A stretch of DNA of 64,000 nt from Deinococcus deserti VCD115. GTDB lineage: Bacteria; Deinococcota; Deinococci; Deinococcales; Deinococcaceae. The stretch is from contig NC_012526.1 in assembly GCF_000020685.1 (NCBI RefSeq), forward strand, positions 908,001 to 972,000, given 5' to 3'. The translations under genes were made by a program, and so were the position numbers. The notes under the pieces are model-generated. The model did not search any database and was not told the DNA's origin. It saw only the letters and a program-made list of their open reading frames with translations. Positions 28,213 to 39,039 of the stretch are shown here, piece after piece. Within the stretch, counting starts at the first letter, position 1. Each line of letters begins with the position of its first letter.

Positions 28213-28793
28213 AATAAGTCTCCATGACGCGACGGAATCGCGTGCTTAAGATTTTTGGAACTGGTAAATCATATGCCCAAGATCACAATTTGTTTTCAGG
28301 AAAAACTTTAATTATTCCTCATGTGAGTGACGCCTACACCAAGATGAATAGCCAGGAGGTTGGCAGCGTCGTGGGGAATGGCCACTGGACAGGAAAACTG
28401 TATGCCTGAGCTTGAGACGATCCAGGCTCCTGCTGCCTTGCCTGAATATTCGCAGCGACAAGATTCCGCGTCTGCAAACGCAGCTGGACGTGCGTTTTAA
28501 AACGGCTTTTCTGACGCGAGAGTCTCTGTGACGGGACCAGCGATCCACGGGCGTGTCCTGGGCAGCCCTGGAAACCCGCCTTGGTGCATTCGGCCGATTC
28601 TGAAGAGCTGTATAGAGCTGCGTCCTTACGTTCAGAACGGCTGGGCCATGTGTTCATGGTAATGTGAAGTGTCAGCGCAGCGGCAATGTACACCCGGGTT
28701 TCTCGTTCTCGTACCCCGGTTGCCCGATCCGTTTTTCTCCAGCAGGGGCAAAACACATTCGCGGGCAAGAGCAGGGGCGAAAGGCAGGCATGT
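28213..28793. other. Long divergent regulatory gap between amylase and ABC ATPase
   Basis: About 580 bases without a supported gene. The part next to the amylase (28245-28320) is conspicuously AT-rich for this genome and probably holds the amylase promoter and operator sites. A plus-strand frame of 61 codons (28224-28409) has no ribosome site and looks non-coding. Confidence 0.5.
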
Positions 28794-29993
<1,200 letters not shown>

Positions 29994-30024
29994 CCCCGTT
30001 GACCTGACAACTGAAAACCACCTT

Positions 30025-30066
30025 CTGGAGGAGCAGCCTATGTGCTAGGCTCCTCCTCCAGTTTTT
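30025..30066 (+). terminator. Intrinsic terminator after the sugar ABC ATPase
   Basis: A two-part stem, CTGGAGGAG-c-AGCCTA paired with TAGGCT-c-CTCCTCCAG, around a 5-base loop, then TTTTT. Confidence 0.9.
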
Positions 30067-30249
30067 GTGGTGAATGCTAATCTGCCTCCTCAACAGCTTG
30101 ATATGCGTAAAAAGGCAGCAGGTCGAGCTTCCCGCGAATCCAGATACATGCGCTACACTCGGCGCATCACAGCCTTTGTCGTACCTTCACAATCCGTTCC
30201 GAAAGACGATGTACTTCCAATACAGCCGTCGTTTTTCCAAGGAGATTCA

Positions 30250-31005
30250 ATGAAAAAGACCCTGCTGACCCTGACCGCCCTGGCTCTTCTGACTGGTAGC
30301 GCTGAAGCGCGAACCTGGGAGGAGATCAAACGGAGCGGAACCATAAAGATTGCCACTGAGGGTGCTTTCCCCCCTTTCAACATGATCAAGGGCAAGCAGC
30401 TGACTGGCTTTGAGGTCGATCTGGCCAAGGAGCTGGCCACGCAGCTGGGCCTGAAGGTTCAGTGGGTAACTCAGCCCTTTGACAACCTGCTGATCGGCCT
30501 GAACCAGGACCGCTATGACTTCGTGATTGCCAGCCATGGCATCACGCCTGAGCGGGCCAAAGCTGTGAACTTTGCCAACCCCCATTACTGCACCGGCGGC
30601 GCTATTGTGACGCGCCCGGGTGGCCCGATGACCGCCGCCGCGCTGAAGGGGAAGAAGGTGGCCGTGCAGGTAGGCACCACCTACCTGGAAAATGTCCGCA
30701 AGGTCCCCGGCGTAGGGGACGTTAAGACCTTCCCCAAAGACACTGATGCCCAGGCCGCCCTGATGGCCGGCCGGGTGGACGCCTGGGTGGGCGACAAGTT
30801 TACCGGTATTGATCTGGTCAAGGCGCAGAAAGGGAAGGTCATTCAGGGAGACATGCTGTTCAAGGAGAGCATCGCTATGGCGGTCAAGAAGGGCAACAGC
30901 GGCCTGCTCAAGGAACTGAACGCGGCTCTGGCCAAGGCACTGACCAACGGCAGCTACGCCAAAATCAGCAGCCAATACTTCGGACAGGACGTCCGCTGCA
31001 AATAA
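30250..31005 (+). CDS. Polar amino-acid ABC transporter substrate-binding protein
   Basis: A 251-residue family 3 solute-binding protein. Signal peptide MKKTLLTLTALALLTGSAEA, then the typical opening TIKIATEGAFPPFNMIKGKQ, FEVDLAKELATQLGL, and the hinge DFVIASHGITPERAKAVNF. The ligand is a polar amino acid or derivative, not further defined. CAAGGAG lies before the ATG. Followed by a terminator-like hairpin, then the permease on the same strand, allowing more binding protein than permease to be made. Confidence 0.9.
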   Translation: MKKTLLTLTALALLTGSAEARTWEEIKRSGTIKIATEGAFPPFNMIKGKQLTGFEVDLAKELATQLGLKVQWVTQPFDNLLIGLNQDRYDFVIASHGITPERAKAVNFANPHYCTGGAIVTRPGGPMTAAALKGKKVAVQVGTTYLENVRKVPGVGDVKTFPKDTDAQAALMAGRVDAWVGDKFTGIDLVKAQKGKVIQGDMLFKESIAMAVKKGNSGLLKELNAALAKALTNGSYAKISSQYFGQDVRCK

Positions 31006-31051
31006 GGTGAAGTCAGGGGTCTCGTTCAGGCCTCTGAACAGCGGGATGAAA

Positions 31052-31092
31052 GGAGGGGCGCCCGGTTGCGCTATGGCCGGGCGCTCCCTTCC
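31052..31092 (+). terminator. Hairpin between binding protein and permease
   Basis: GGAGGGGCGCCCGG (31052-31065) pairs imperfectly with CCGGGCGCTCCCTTCC (31077-31092). No long U-tract; may attenuate transcription into the permease or stabilise the upstream mRNA. Confidence 0.6.
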
Positions 31093-31148
31093 TGCCTGAG
31101 GCCCCTGAACCTTTCTGCAGTCAGTTACGGTATGCCATGCTCCAGACC

Positions 31149-31205
31149 ATGAACGAATTTCCTGAACGTCACGACCTGCTCTCCATCTACAGGAGCGTGC
31201 TGTGA
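31149..31205 (+). CDS. Short upstream ORF coupled to the permease
   Basis: ATG at 31149 opens an 18-codon frame (MNEFPERHDLLSIYRSVL) whose TGA overlaps the permease GTG (GTGA at 31202-31205). CATGCT lies 7 bases before the ATG, so it could be the leaderless first ORF of the permease mRNA. The permease also has its own AGGAG site within this ORF. Whether the peptide matters is unknown. Confidence 0.4.
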   Translation: MNEFPERHDLLSIYRSVL

Positions 31206-31996
31206 CGGCCCCCAGAATCAGCGCGCCGCGTCAGCCAGCGGGATCGCGCAACCTGCTGCTCTGGCTCCTTGGGGCCGCTGCCGCCTTCCTGGCGTTGTTC
31301 GGCGTGATTACCCTGATTCTCCGCCAGATGCCTGACCCTATCGGGCCACGGGCCGACCTGTTTGTCGAAGGTGCCCGCATGACCCTGCAGCTGACGGTGG
31401 TAAGCGGGGTCATTGGCCTCGTCATTGGCATGATTGCCGGGATTCAGAAGACCAGCAGCAACTGGCTGGTGCGCGCGCCCGCCAGCCTGTTTATCTGGTT
31501 GATTCGCGGCACCCCTCTGCTGGTGCAGATCCTGTTCGTGTATAACGCCTTGCCACCCCTGCTGGCCGCAATCGGCCTGAAAGTTGAGCTTAACGAGTTC
31601 TGGTCTGCGGTCATTGCGCTGGCTCTGAACGTGGGTGCGTATAACGCTGAAGTGATTCGTGCGGGGATTCTGGCCATTCCAAGGGGCCAGACAGAAGCCG
31701 CGCGTAGTCTGGGTCTCAGCGGTGGGCTGACCATGAGCACGGTCGTCCTGCCGCAGGCCCTGAGGATCGTGGTTCCCCCGCTGGTCAACAATCTGGTGGC
31801 CCTTCTCAAGGATTCCTCGCTGGCCTCGACCATTGCGCTGCTGGAACTGTCGCTGGCCGGGTCGCGGGTCTCCAGTGAGAGCTTCCAGCCTGTACCTGTG
31901 CTGACCACCATCGCTGCCGTCTATCTGGCGCTGACCACCGTGATGACCCTCTTTACCGATCAGCTGGAAAAGCGGGTCAAGGTTGCCAGCCGCTAA
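31202..31996 (+). CDS. Polar amino-acid ABC transporter permease
   Basis: A 264-residue HisM/GlnP-type permease with about five helices and the family loops FIWLIRGTPLLVQILFVYN (about residue 97), and the EAA motif in GQTEAARSLGLSGGLTMSTV VLPQALR (split for length, about 163). GTG start with AGGAG 6 bases upstream. The binding protein lies just upstream; the only matching ATPase in the window is 5 kb away at 36764. Confidence 0.9.
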   Translation: MTAPRISAPRQPAGSRNLLLWLLGAAAAFLALFGVITLILRQMPDPIGPRADLFVEGARMTLQLTVVSGVIGLVIGMIAGIQKTSSNWLVRAPASLFIWLIRGTPLLVQILFVYNALPPLLAAIGLKVELNEFWSAVIALALNVGAYNAEVIRAGILAIPRGQTEAARSLGLSGGLTMSTVVLPQALRIVVPPLVNNLVALLKDSSLASTIALLELSLAGSRVSSESFQPVPVLTTIAAVYLALTTVMTLFTDQLEKRVKVASR

Positions 31997-32047
31997 AGCA
32001 ATGTCCGCCCAGGTCCTCGTTCAGGCCGGGCTTAGGGGCTGAAGAAG

Positions 32048-32100
32048 CGCCAGAACAGAAGTGGCTGGAGATTCATTCTCCGGCCGCTTCTGTTCTGGCG
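32048..32100. terminator. Long bidirectional terminator
   Basis: CGCCAGAACAGAAG (32048-32061) is exactly complementary to 32087-32100; the inner stem continues with GGC/GGAGA against CTCCGGCC with small bulges. It separates the convergent permease and AI-2E-type genes. Confidence 0.82.
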
Positions 32101-32119
32101 ATTGCTTCTCCAGGCCCGG

Positions 32120-33325
32120 TCAGGCACCTGGAGTGCTGGGTGGAATGGGCGGCACAGTGCGCCCCTGGTGCGTGCGGCTGGGTAGCCAGTACCGTTCCAT
32201 CCAGCGTTTGAGCAGCGTGGCAAATGGGATGGCCAACAGGGCGCCGCCGACGCCGCCCAGTGCCAGTCCCACCAGCAGCGCGATCAGAATGGCCGCAGCG
32301 CTGAGCCGCATCGTGTGACCCATGATCAGTGGCCCCAGCACGTTTCCCAGCAGCTGATTGATCAGAAAGTAAAGCCCGGCGACCAGCAGAATGGTCGTGG
32401 TGCCCATCGGAATTGCCTGGAACATTGCCAGAATCGAGGCCAGAACAATACCGACGTAGGGAAACAGGTTGATGACGCCGCTGAGCAGGCCGATTGCCAG
32501 CGGATTCGGCACTTTGAGCAGCAGCAGGCCGGTGGTGGCCAGGACCACGCAGGCGATCAGCAACAGCAGGCTGCCTCGAAGGTAGGAACCGAAGCTCTCA
32601 CTGACGTCTTCAGAGAGTTGCAGGGCAGTAGGCTGCCAGGCACGCGGAAGTATCTGTAACATGCTGCGCCCTATGCCGTCGTAGTCGATCATGAAGTACA
32701 TCGCCAGCGTCACGATGAACCCGACCTGCCCGAGCCAGCCCACCAGATTGCTGAGGGTTTTCATGACGGTCGGGCCGGTGCTGAGCAGCCGTTCGGCCAG
32801 TGGCCCGGCATTCTGCGTGATGTCCTGGACTTCGCGGTCAATGTAGGTGGTCAGCGTTTCTTTGAGCCCCTCGGTTCCTGGCAGGCGGTCCAGACGGTCC
32901 AGCAGGTTGACCAGAATTTCCTTGAGGCTGCGTGCCAGCTCTGGGACGTTATTCAGCATGCCGTTGATTTGCGAGCTTACAGTCATGACAACAGCCGTAA
33001 CCAGCAGGATCCCCAGCACCAGCAGAAGCAGCACGCCGATCATCCGCCGGACCCGGTGCCTTTCCAACCAGGTCAGCAGGGGATTGCATAAAAAAGCCAG
33101 GCCGTAGGCCATGAACACGGTAAACAGGACGCTGGCCAGAAGACTTGAAGCACGCAGCACTACCCACAGCAGAAGCGGAAGCAGCACGATGTAGACGGCC
33201 AGTCGCACCGTGGGCCGGGCCCAAAGTGCCAGGACCAGGTCGGGGACACTGCGGGCCTGCCCGAGAGAGGACCCGGGTTCAGGAGGCGGTGAGGAAGCTG
33301 CGGAGGAAAGTGGGTTACTGCTCAC
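32120..33325 (-). CDS. AI-2E family (PerM/TqsA-like) transporter, copy 1
   Basis: A 401-residue polytopic membrane protein with about seven or eight hydrophobic segments. Family marks are AYGLAFLCNPLLTWLERHRV RRMIG early (split for length), LGQVGFIVTLAMYFMIDYDG in the middle and NLFPYVGIVLASILAMFQAI near the end. The family includes AI-2 exporters and Na+/H+ antiporters, so the substrate is uncertain. I chose the GTG at 33325; the frame opens further upstream only with a TTG. A second member is at 44629. Confidence 0.85.
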   Translation of the reverse strand: MSSNPLSSAASSPPPEPGSSLGQARSVPDLVLALWARPTVRLAVYIVLLPLLLWVVLRASSLLASVLFTVFMAYGLAFLCNPLLTWLERHRVRRMIGVLLLLVLGILLVTAVVMTVSSQINGMLNNVPELARSLKEILVNLLDRLDRLPGTEGLKETLTTYIDREVQDITQNAGPLAERLLSTGPTVMKTLSNLVGWLGQVGFIVTLAMYFMIDYDGIGRSMLQILPRAWQPTALQLSEDVSESFGSYLRGSLLLLIACVVLATTGLLLLKVPNPLAIGLLSGVINLFPYVGIVLASILAMFQAIPMGTTTILLVAGLYFLINQLLGNVLGPLIMGHTMRLSAAAILIALLVGLALGGVGGALLAIPFATLLKRWMERYWLPSRTHQGRTVPPIPPSTPGA

Positions 33326-33356
33326 CCTCTCATCCTGCCATCTGCGGCCCAAACAG

Positions 33357-33388
33357 ACGCGTCCCCCACCAATTGGTCAGGGACGCGT
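33357..33388 (-). terminator. Intrinsic terminator after the TRAP permease
   Basis: ACGCGTCCC (33357-33365) pairs with GGGACGCGT (33380-33388); on the minus strand it is followed by CTGTTTG. It isolates the TRAP genes from the AI-2E gene. Confidence 0.78.
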
Positions 33389-33419
33389 AAAGAGAAGGAT
33401 GAACCTAGAGGTGCGGCAT

Positions 33420-35552
33420 TCAGGCGGCGCGGGTAACTGGAGAAGGAGGTCCTGTCCGTCCCGCTTTCTGCCAGAAGTACACCAGGGCAATCAGCGCCAG
33501 CGCTCCCAGGTTCCACACGATGTCCGTGGGAATAATCAGGATGAACGACGCCACCAGCAGCAGCAGTGTCTGCACCAGATTGGTCCGGCGGTGCAGGAAC
33601 CGAAGGGTGCCCGCACTGAAGGCGACAAGACCGATAAAGGCAAACAGCACCATGGGAATGGCCTCACCCAGCGGCAGGCCTCCCAACCGGTTGTTGGCGA
33701 TAAGCAGCAGCTGCGGATTGAAGAACATCATGTAAGCCAGCAGGGCGGTCCGTAGCTCGTATTTGAAAGCCTGCACCCCGGTTTTTACTGGGTCGCCCCC
33801 CGAAATGGCCGCCGCCGCAAAGGCGGCCAGCGCTACTGGCGGCGTGCTGTCGGCCATGATGCCGAAGTAGAACACGAACATGTGGACCGGCAGCATCTCG
33901 GCCGGGTTGCTGGTATCCAGGCCGGCGATACGCGCAATGATCGGCACGATCAGGGCGCTCATCAGAATGTAGTTGGCGGTGGTGGGCAGGCCCATGCCCA
34001 GAATCAGAGCAATCAGCTGGCCCATCATCAGGACCACCAGAATCCGCACGAACTCATTGGCAAACAGGGCCGATACTCCTTCAACCACATCCGCCAGCCC
34101 AAAGCCCAGCCCCGTGACTGTCACGATGCCAACGATAATTCCGGCTGCGGCAGTTGCAACGGCGATGCCGACCATGCTGCGGGCTCCGGCCTCGAAAGCA
34201 TCAATCAGCTTGCGACCGCCGTCCAGGAAACTCCGCAGCGGGGTGCGGCCATCTTTGCGTCCCCAGAACACCTCCTGGACCAGCATCATCACCACCATGA
34301 TCAGAATGGTGTACAGGGCAATCCGCTCCGGGTTGGCATCCGGGTTGGAGGTCAGAACGCCGATCAGGTAACCCAGAGGCAGGATGTAATACCAGCCTTC
34401 AAGCAATGTTCTGCGCACCGGAGGCAGCTCGCTTTTCGGCAGGCCCCGCAGGTTGAGCTTCAAGGCCTCAATGTGGGCCACCACCAGCAGCGCCGCATAA
34501 CATAGGAAGGCAGGAATTGCTGCCGCCAGAATCAGGCTGCGGTATTCGATGTTCAGGTTCTGCGCCATGATGAACGCCGCTGCGCCCATGACCGGCGGCA
34601 TCAACTGACCATTGGAAGAACTCGCAACCTCGATGGCGCCGGCCTTCTCGCGGCTGTATCCGGTACGTATCATGGTCCCGATCGTGATATTGCCGCCCGT
34701 CACGACATTGCTGACGGAAGAACCACTGATGATGCCGTTCAGGCCGCTCGACACGATACTGGCCTTGGCTGCCCCGCCCCGGAAACGCCCCAGCAGTCCC
34801 TGCGCCACACGCATAAACCAGTCGCCGGCACCCATCTTGTCAAAAACAGCCCCGAACAGCACGAACAGAAAGACGATCTGTGCACTGACGCCCAGCGCCG
34901 TTCCGAAGATCCCTTCGGTATTGGTGGCCAGCTGACCGATCAGCTGCGGCCAGGTGTAGCCTCCGTGAAAGGGCGTCTGGATGCCTTTGATCAGCCCTTT
35001 TGCCCCCATGAAGGCAAACAGGATGAATGCCATCGAAATCAGCGGCATGGCAATGCCAATGGTGCGCCATGCAGTCAGCAGCAACAGGACCACCAGAGCG
35101 CTGCCAGCAATCAGGTCCAGCGGTACATCGGCGCGAATGCCGCCGTTCCCAGCGATGTTGGCGTACTGTGCCACAAAATACAGCGCGCTGCCGGTGGCAG
35201 CTGCGCCCAGCAGCCAGTCAGACCAGGGCACCCGCGTCTGAGGCTGCCCTGGCGTCTTCCGGAAGGGAAAAACCAGAAACGCCAGCGCGAATGCGAAGGC
35301 CAGGTGAATTGCCCGGAGGGTCGTGGGGACCATCGTGCCGTTCCAGGCCGCGTACATCTGAAACAGACACCAGCCCACCGCAATAATGGTGACAAGATGC
35401 TGCTGCCAGCCGAACAGTTTACGCCCACCGGTTTCAGCGGCTTCCACTATCTCGATGGCGCGGCGCTCACCTTCGGTCATGGGGGTGTGATGATGTGGTC
35501 CGCGGGCGTCCAGGCTGGGATCGCTGCTGACCGGTCTTGTTGGATCACTCAT
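33420..35552 (-). CDS. TRAP transporter fused 4TM/12TM permease (TAXI type)
   Basis: A 710-residue protein uniting the small (DctQ-like) and large (DctM-like) TRAP permease subunits. The N-terminal soluble part (residues 1-50, with MTEGERRAIEIVEAAETGG) is followed by about four helices and then the long DctM part with conserved IVSSGLNGIISGSSVSNVVTG and EVASSSNGQLMPPVMGAAAF (about 275-325), and LGMGLPTTANYILM with TPPVALAAFAAAAISG later. It imports organic acids or amino acids using an ion gradient. The binding protein is the gene just upstream. Confidence 0.93.
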   Translation of the reverse strand: MSDPTRPVSSDPSLDARGPHHHTPMTEGERRAIEIVEAAETGGRKLFGWQQHLVTIIAVGWCLFQMYAAWNGTMVPTTLRAIHLAFAFALAFLVFPFRKTPGQPQTRVPWSDWLLGAAATGSALYFVAQYANIAGNGGIRADVPLDLIAGSALVVLLLLTAWRTIGIAMPLISMAFILFAFMGAKGLIKGIQTPFHGGYTWPQLIGQLATNTEGIFGTALGVSAQIVFLFVLFGAVFDKMGAGDWFMRVAQGLLGRFRGGAAKASIVSSGLNGIISGSSVSNVVTGGNITIGTMIRTGYSREKAGAIEVASSSNGQLMPPVMGAAAFIMAQNLNIEYRSLILAAAIPAFLCYAALLVVAHIEALKLNLRGLPKSELPPVRRTLLEGWYYILPLGYLIGVLTSNPDANPERIALYTILIMVVMMLVQEVFWGRKDGRTPLRSFLDGGRKLIDAFEAGARSMVGIAVATAAAGIIVGIVTVTGLGFGLADVVEGVSALFANEFVRILVVLMMGQLIALILGMGLPTTANYILMSALIVPIIARIAGLDTSNPAEMLPVHMFVFYFGIMADSTPPVALAAFAAAAISGGDPVKTGVQAFKYELRTALLAYMMFFNPQLLLIANNRLGGLPLGEAIPMVLFAFIGLVAFSAGTLRFLHRRTNLVQTLLLLVASFILIIPTDIVWNLGALALIALVYFWQKAGRTGPPSPVTRAA

Positions 35553-35580
35553 AGGTGACTCATCCTCCTCGAATGAGAAA

Positions 35581-35612
35581 GGGCCAGTCGCACGGGTGCT
35601 GGCGACTGGCCC
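35581..35612 (-). terminator. Terminator-like hairpin between TAXI binding protein and permease
   Basis: GGGCCAGTCGC and its exact complement with a 10-base loop, followed on the minus strand by TTTCTC. Likely causes partial termination so that binding protein exceeds permease. Confidence 0.78.
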
Positions 35613-35636
35613 AGAAGGCAGGCCCTGTAAGAGGCC

Positions 35637-36602
35637 TTAGCGGACGTTCTGCCCCTGCTCCTTCCAGAACTTCAGGGCTCCGGGGTGCAGAGGCGTAGGC
35701 AGGCCTTTGACCGCCTTGGCATCGCTGTAGTTGATCGAAACGCTGGGGTGCAGGGCGCGCAGACCCTTTTCGTCACTGAAAATGGCCTTCATGGCCTTGT
35801 ACACGGTGTCGTCGCTCAGCGCCGTGGTGGTGACCAGCGTGGCCTGCACCGCGACGCTGGGCACCGTTGCGCCGACGCCCTTGTAGCTCTTGCCGGGGAT
35901 GTTGTAGCGCACATAGAAGGGGTACTTCTTGATCAGAGCGCTGGCCTGGTTGCCGCTGACCGGGACCACCCTGACGTCCACGGTCTGGGCGATCTGGGTA
36001 ATGGCACTGGCACCTACGCCCACGGTGTAGAACAGGGCGTCAGCACGCTTGTCCTGCATCAGGGTGATGCCCTGAGCGGGTGACACGCGCAGCGCCTGGC
36101 CCAGATCGTCGAAGCTCAGACCGTAGGCTTCGAGCACCTGACGGGCCGTCTGCTCGGTGCCGGAGCCCAGGTCGCCAATCACGACGCGCTTGCCTTTCAG
36201 GTCTGCAATCGAGTTGATCTTGGCGTCCTTGCGGGCCACGACATGCAGCACCTCGGGATACAGGACGGCCAGGCTGCGCACCTTGTTGTTGGCTTTGCCT
36301 TCGAAGGCCTGGATGCCTGTGCCCCGGTACGCATAGAAAGCCACGTCGTTCTGGACAATGGCCATATCCAGCTCGCCAGTAGCCAGGGCGTTCATGTTGA
36401 ACACGCTGCCGCCGGTAGAACGGGCGTTGGCACGCAGGCCAGCGTTGCTGTCGTTGATCATCTTGGCCATGCCGGTGGCTACAGGAAAGTAGACCCCGGT
36501 GGTGCTGCCCGATCCGATAGTCAGAAAGCTGCCCTGGGCCAGCGCTGTGGCACTGACACCCAATACAAGTGCGGTCCCGATAATCTTGTGCGATTTTTTC
36601 AT
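35637..36602 (-). CDS. TAXI-family TRAP transporter substrate-binding protein
   Basis: A 321-residue periplasmic protein with signal peptide MKKSHKIIGTALVLGVSATA LA-QG. The TAXI opening FLTIGSGSTTGVYFPVATGM and the later ARSTGGSVFNMNALATGELD, DLKGKRVVIGDLGSGTEQTA and MQDKRADALFYTVG are diagnostic. TAXI proteins often bind glutamate, 2-oxoglutarate or related acids, but the ligand cannot be read. It is first of the pair with the fused permease. Confidence 0.92.
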   Translation of the reverse strand: MKKSHKIIGTALVLGVSATALAQGSFLTIGSGSTTGVYFPVATGMAKMINDSNAGLRANARSTGGSVFNMNALATGELDMAIVQNDVAFYAYRGTGIQAFEGKANNKVRSLAVLYPEVLHVVARKDAKINSIADLKGKRVVIGDLGSGTEQTARQVLEAYGLSFDDLGQALRVSPAQGITLMQDKRADALFYTVGVGASAITQIAQTVDVRVVPVSGNQASALIKKYPFYVRYNIPGKSYKGVGATVPSVAVQATLVTTTALSDDTVYKAMKAIFSDEKGLRALHPSVSINYSDAKAVKGLPTPLHPGALKFWKEQGQNVR

Positions 36603-36763
36603 GTGTGATCCTCCTGGATTGACCCGTCCGGCTGCAACGGGCTTGCCGACGAACTGAATGCCGGAAATCCTACCATAAGGCCCTCTGAGCCACAGGAAGT
36701 TACCCCCCTACTGGGGAGTTGCAGGCACGGATGGTCCCGGCGCGGTCCGTGTAAAGTGACCCT

Positions 36764-37582
36764 ATGACTCAGCGGGCCGCCCCATCCATCCACGCCCCCC
36801 CGAAGGCACTTTCTGAAGAGGGCCGGTCCAGCCCGGCTGAGGCTGGCAGCACGCCGATCATTATTGCGCAGGGGGTAGAGAAGCACTTCGGGACGTTTCA
36901 TGCCTTGCGGGGCGTCAACCTGGAGGTGCGCAGCGGCGAGGTGGTCGTGATCATCGGTCCCTCGGGCAGCGGAAAAAGCACCTTCATCCGCACCCTCAAC
37001 GCCCTGGATCCCCACGACCGCGGCAGCATCACCATCGACGGCATTCCCCTCAACGGCCGTCACAACCTCGACGCCATCCGCCGTGAGGTCGGCATGGTGT
37101 TCCAGAGCTTCAACCTGTTTCCGCACCTCAGCGTGCTGGACAACATCACCCTGGCCCCCATCCGGGTTCGCCGCCTCAGCCGCGCCGAAGCAGAACAGCG
37201 TGGCCTGGAACTGCTGCGGCGGGTGGGAATCGAGGAGCAGGCGCACAAGTTTCCGGCGCAGCTCAGCGGCGGTCAGCAGCAGCGGGTGGCGATTGCGCGG
37301 GCGCTGGCGATGGACCCGAAGATCATGCTGTTTGACGAGCCGACGAGTGCGCTGGACCCGGAGATGATCAAGGAAGTGCTGGACGTGATGAAGGAACTGG
37401 CGCGCAGTGGCATGACGATGCTGGTGGTGACGCATGAGATGGGCTTTGCGCGTGAGGTGGCCGACCGGATCCTGTTTTTTGATCAGGGCACGGTGGTCGA
37501 GGACACCACCCCCGAAGCCTTCTATCAGAACCCGCAGCACGACCGCGCCAAGGCCTTCCTCTCCAAAATTCTCGGCCACTAG
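36764..37582 (+). CDS. Polar amino-acid ABC transporter ATP-binding protein
   Basis: A 272-residue GlnQ/HisP-type ATPase with Walker [18 protein letters not shown] (about residue 66), Q-loop [16 protein letters not shown], signature [20 protein letters not shown], Walker [16 protein letters not shown] and [14 protein letters not shown]. An extra 30-residue N-terminal segment ([19 protein letters not shown]) precedes the domain. TAAAGT lies 6 bases before the ATG, fixing the start as leaderless. It probably works with the binding protein and permease at 30250-31996, although separated from them by three opposite-strand genes. Confidence 0.92.
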   Translation: MTQRAAPSIHAPPKALSEEGRSSPAEAGSTPIIIAQGVEKHFGTFHALRGVNLEVRSGEVVVIIGPSGSGKSTFIRTLNALDPHDRGSITIDGIPLNGRHNLDAIRREVGMVFQSFNLFPHLSVLDNITLAPIRVRRLSRAEAEQRGLELLRRVGIEEQAHKFPAQLSGGQQQRVAIARALAMDPKIMLFDEPTSALDPEMIKEVLDVMKELARSGMTMLVVTHEMGFAREVADRILFFDQGTVVEDTTPEAFYQNPQHDRAKAFLSKILGH

Positions 37583-37676
37583 GGAGCGGGACTGGGGTGC
37601 TCCGGCTGGCGGCGCCCTTGTTGCCCAGGAGAAACTGGCCCCGTGAAAGTTGCCTGACATGAGGCCCTGAAAGCGT

Positions 37677-38948
37677 TTATGCGTCGCGGCGCAGGCGACC
37701 GCATTGCCACCAGGCCAGGGCGCACAGTACCGCGCTCATGAGAAAGACCGGCGTGTACCCGGCCGCGTCAGCGACCAGACCGCCAAGAACCGGGGTGAAC
37801 AAGGCGGCGCCGACCAGGGTATTCAGTGTGCCGATATACCGGCTGCGTGCTTCGGGCGGCGCGATGTTGAGCAGGTGGTTGGTATGGCCAAGGTTGAAGC
37901 CCTGAGCAGCCACACTGGACAGAACAAACACCCACAAGTACGCCCAGGCGCCCAGATCCAGCGCGCCAACCAGCAGGGCTGCCAGGGGAGCCAGCCCGTA
38001 GAACACGCTGGCGTAGCGGATGATCCGCCGTGAACCGTTGCGTTCGGCGACCCGCTGCCACATCACATTCGACAGTGGAGCAGCCCCCGTCAGCGCCATG
38101 ACGAAGATGCCCAGCGTGGCAGCCGGGAAATTCAGTTCACGCAGTGCGTTGGCCGCAAAAAACGGTTCGCTCATACTGGCGCCGGCCAGCAGCAGCCTGA
38201 CCGTAAGGAAGGCGCGGAAGTGAGGGTCCCTGAGCGTCTCCGGTATGGCCCGGAACTCGCCGCGTACGCCCTGGGCGACCAGCGGTGGGTCCGGGGGTTC
38301 CTGAATTCGCCCGAAAACCCAGTAGCCGAACGTAAAGGCCACAGTACCCAGCCCGAAAATCAGCGCATAGCTATAGGGAAATTCCAGCCCGGACGGCCCC
38401 AGAATCCAGCGGACCAGGAGCCCGGCGCCAAAGGCAAGCAGCCCGCCGTACAGATTGCGCGTGCCGAAAAACCTGGGCCGCCGCGCTGGGGGAACCGTCT
38501 TGCTGACCACCTCCAGGAAAGGCAGCCCGGATACGCCTGAAGCCAGGGCATTGATCAGCATGGCCAGCACGAACAGGCTCAGGCACAGGGTTGGGGTGTC
38601 GGCAAGGAAGGCCGCAACCAGCACCATGGCCAGGTAGGTCACAGTGCGCACCAGAGCCGCGGAACGGTACACCGGCAGTTTGTAGGGCAGCGGACGTACC
38701 CGCGCGGCCACCAGCAACTGCGGCAGCATCCAGCCGCCACCCGCGATGGCCGGCAGCAGCCCGATGACCCAGTTCGGGGCGCCCAGCCGCGCAGCAAATC
38801 CCGCCACCACGACGGAGACGCTCATAAAACCGTCGCCGGTAAACACCGCCCAGCCGTTCAGGATGCCCAGGCGCTCATTGCGGTTCCAGGCCGCCGGCCG
38901 TCCGGAGTGGCCAGGGGAGAGGGGCACCGGAGAGGGGGGATCGCTCAT
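37677..38948 (-). CDS. Major facilitator superfamily transporter
   Basis: A 423-residue membrane protein with about 12 helices. It begins in the cytosol with a Pro-rich segment, then LGILNGWAVFTGDGFMSVSV. The loop RPRFFGTRNLYGGLLAFGAG and C-terminal GFNLGHTNHLLNIAPPEARS recall the 'MFS_1/BtlA-like' set found in Deinococcus and cyanobacteria, with no defined substrate. I chose the ATG at 38948 because TAGCCT lies 8 bases upstream; an alternative start lies 10 codons earlier. Confidence 0.83.
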   Translation of the reverse strand: MSDPPSPVPLSPGHSGRPAAWNRNERLGILNGWAVFTGDGFMSVSVVVAGFAARLGAPNWVIGLLPAIAGGGWMLPQLLVAARVRPLPYKLPVYRSAALVRTVTYLAMVLVAAFLADTPTLCLSLFVLAMLINALASGVSGLPFLEVVSKTVPPARRPRFFGTRNLYGGLLAFGAGLLVRWILGPSGLEFPYSYALIFGLGTVAFTFGYWVFGRIQEPPDPPLVAQGVRGEFRAIPETLRDPHFRAFLTVRLLLAGASMSEPFFAANALRELNFPAATLGIFVMALTGAAPLSNVMWQRVAERNGSRRIIRYASVFYGLAPLAALLVGALDLGAWAYLWVFVLSSVAAQGFNLGHTNHLLNIAPPEARSRYIGTLNTLVGAALFTPVLGGLVADAAGYTPVFLMSAVLCALAWWQCGRLRRDA

Positions 38949-39039
38949 GTCTGTGCAGGCTACGCCACCTGAATCCACCGTGGCCTTGCCCCAGTCGGCT
39001 CACCCGGACGGCTTACCGGGGCCGCCTCTTTCGGGGGGC

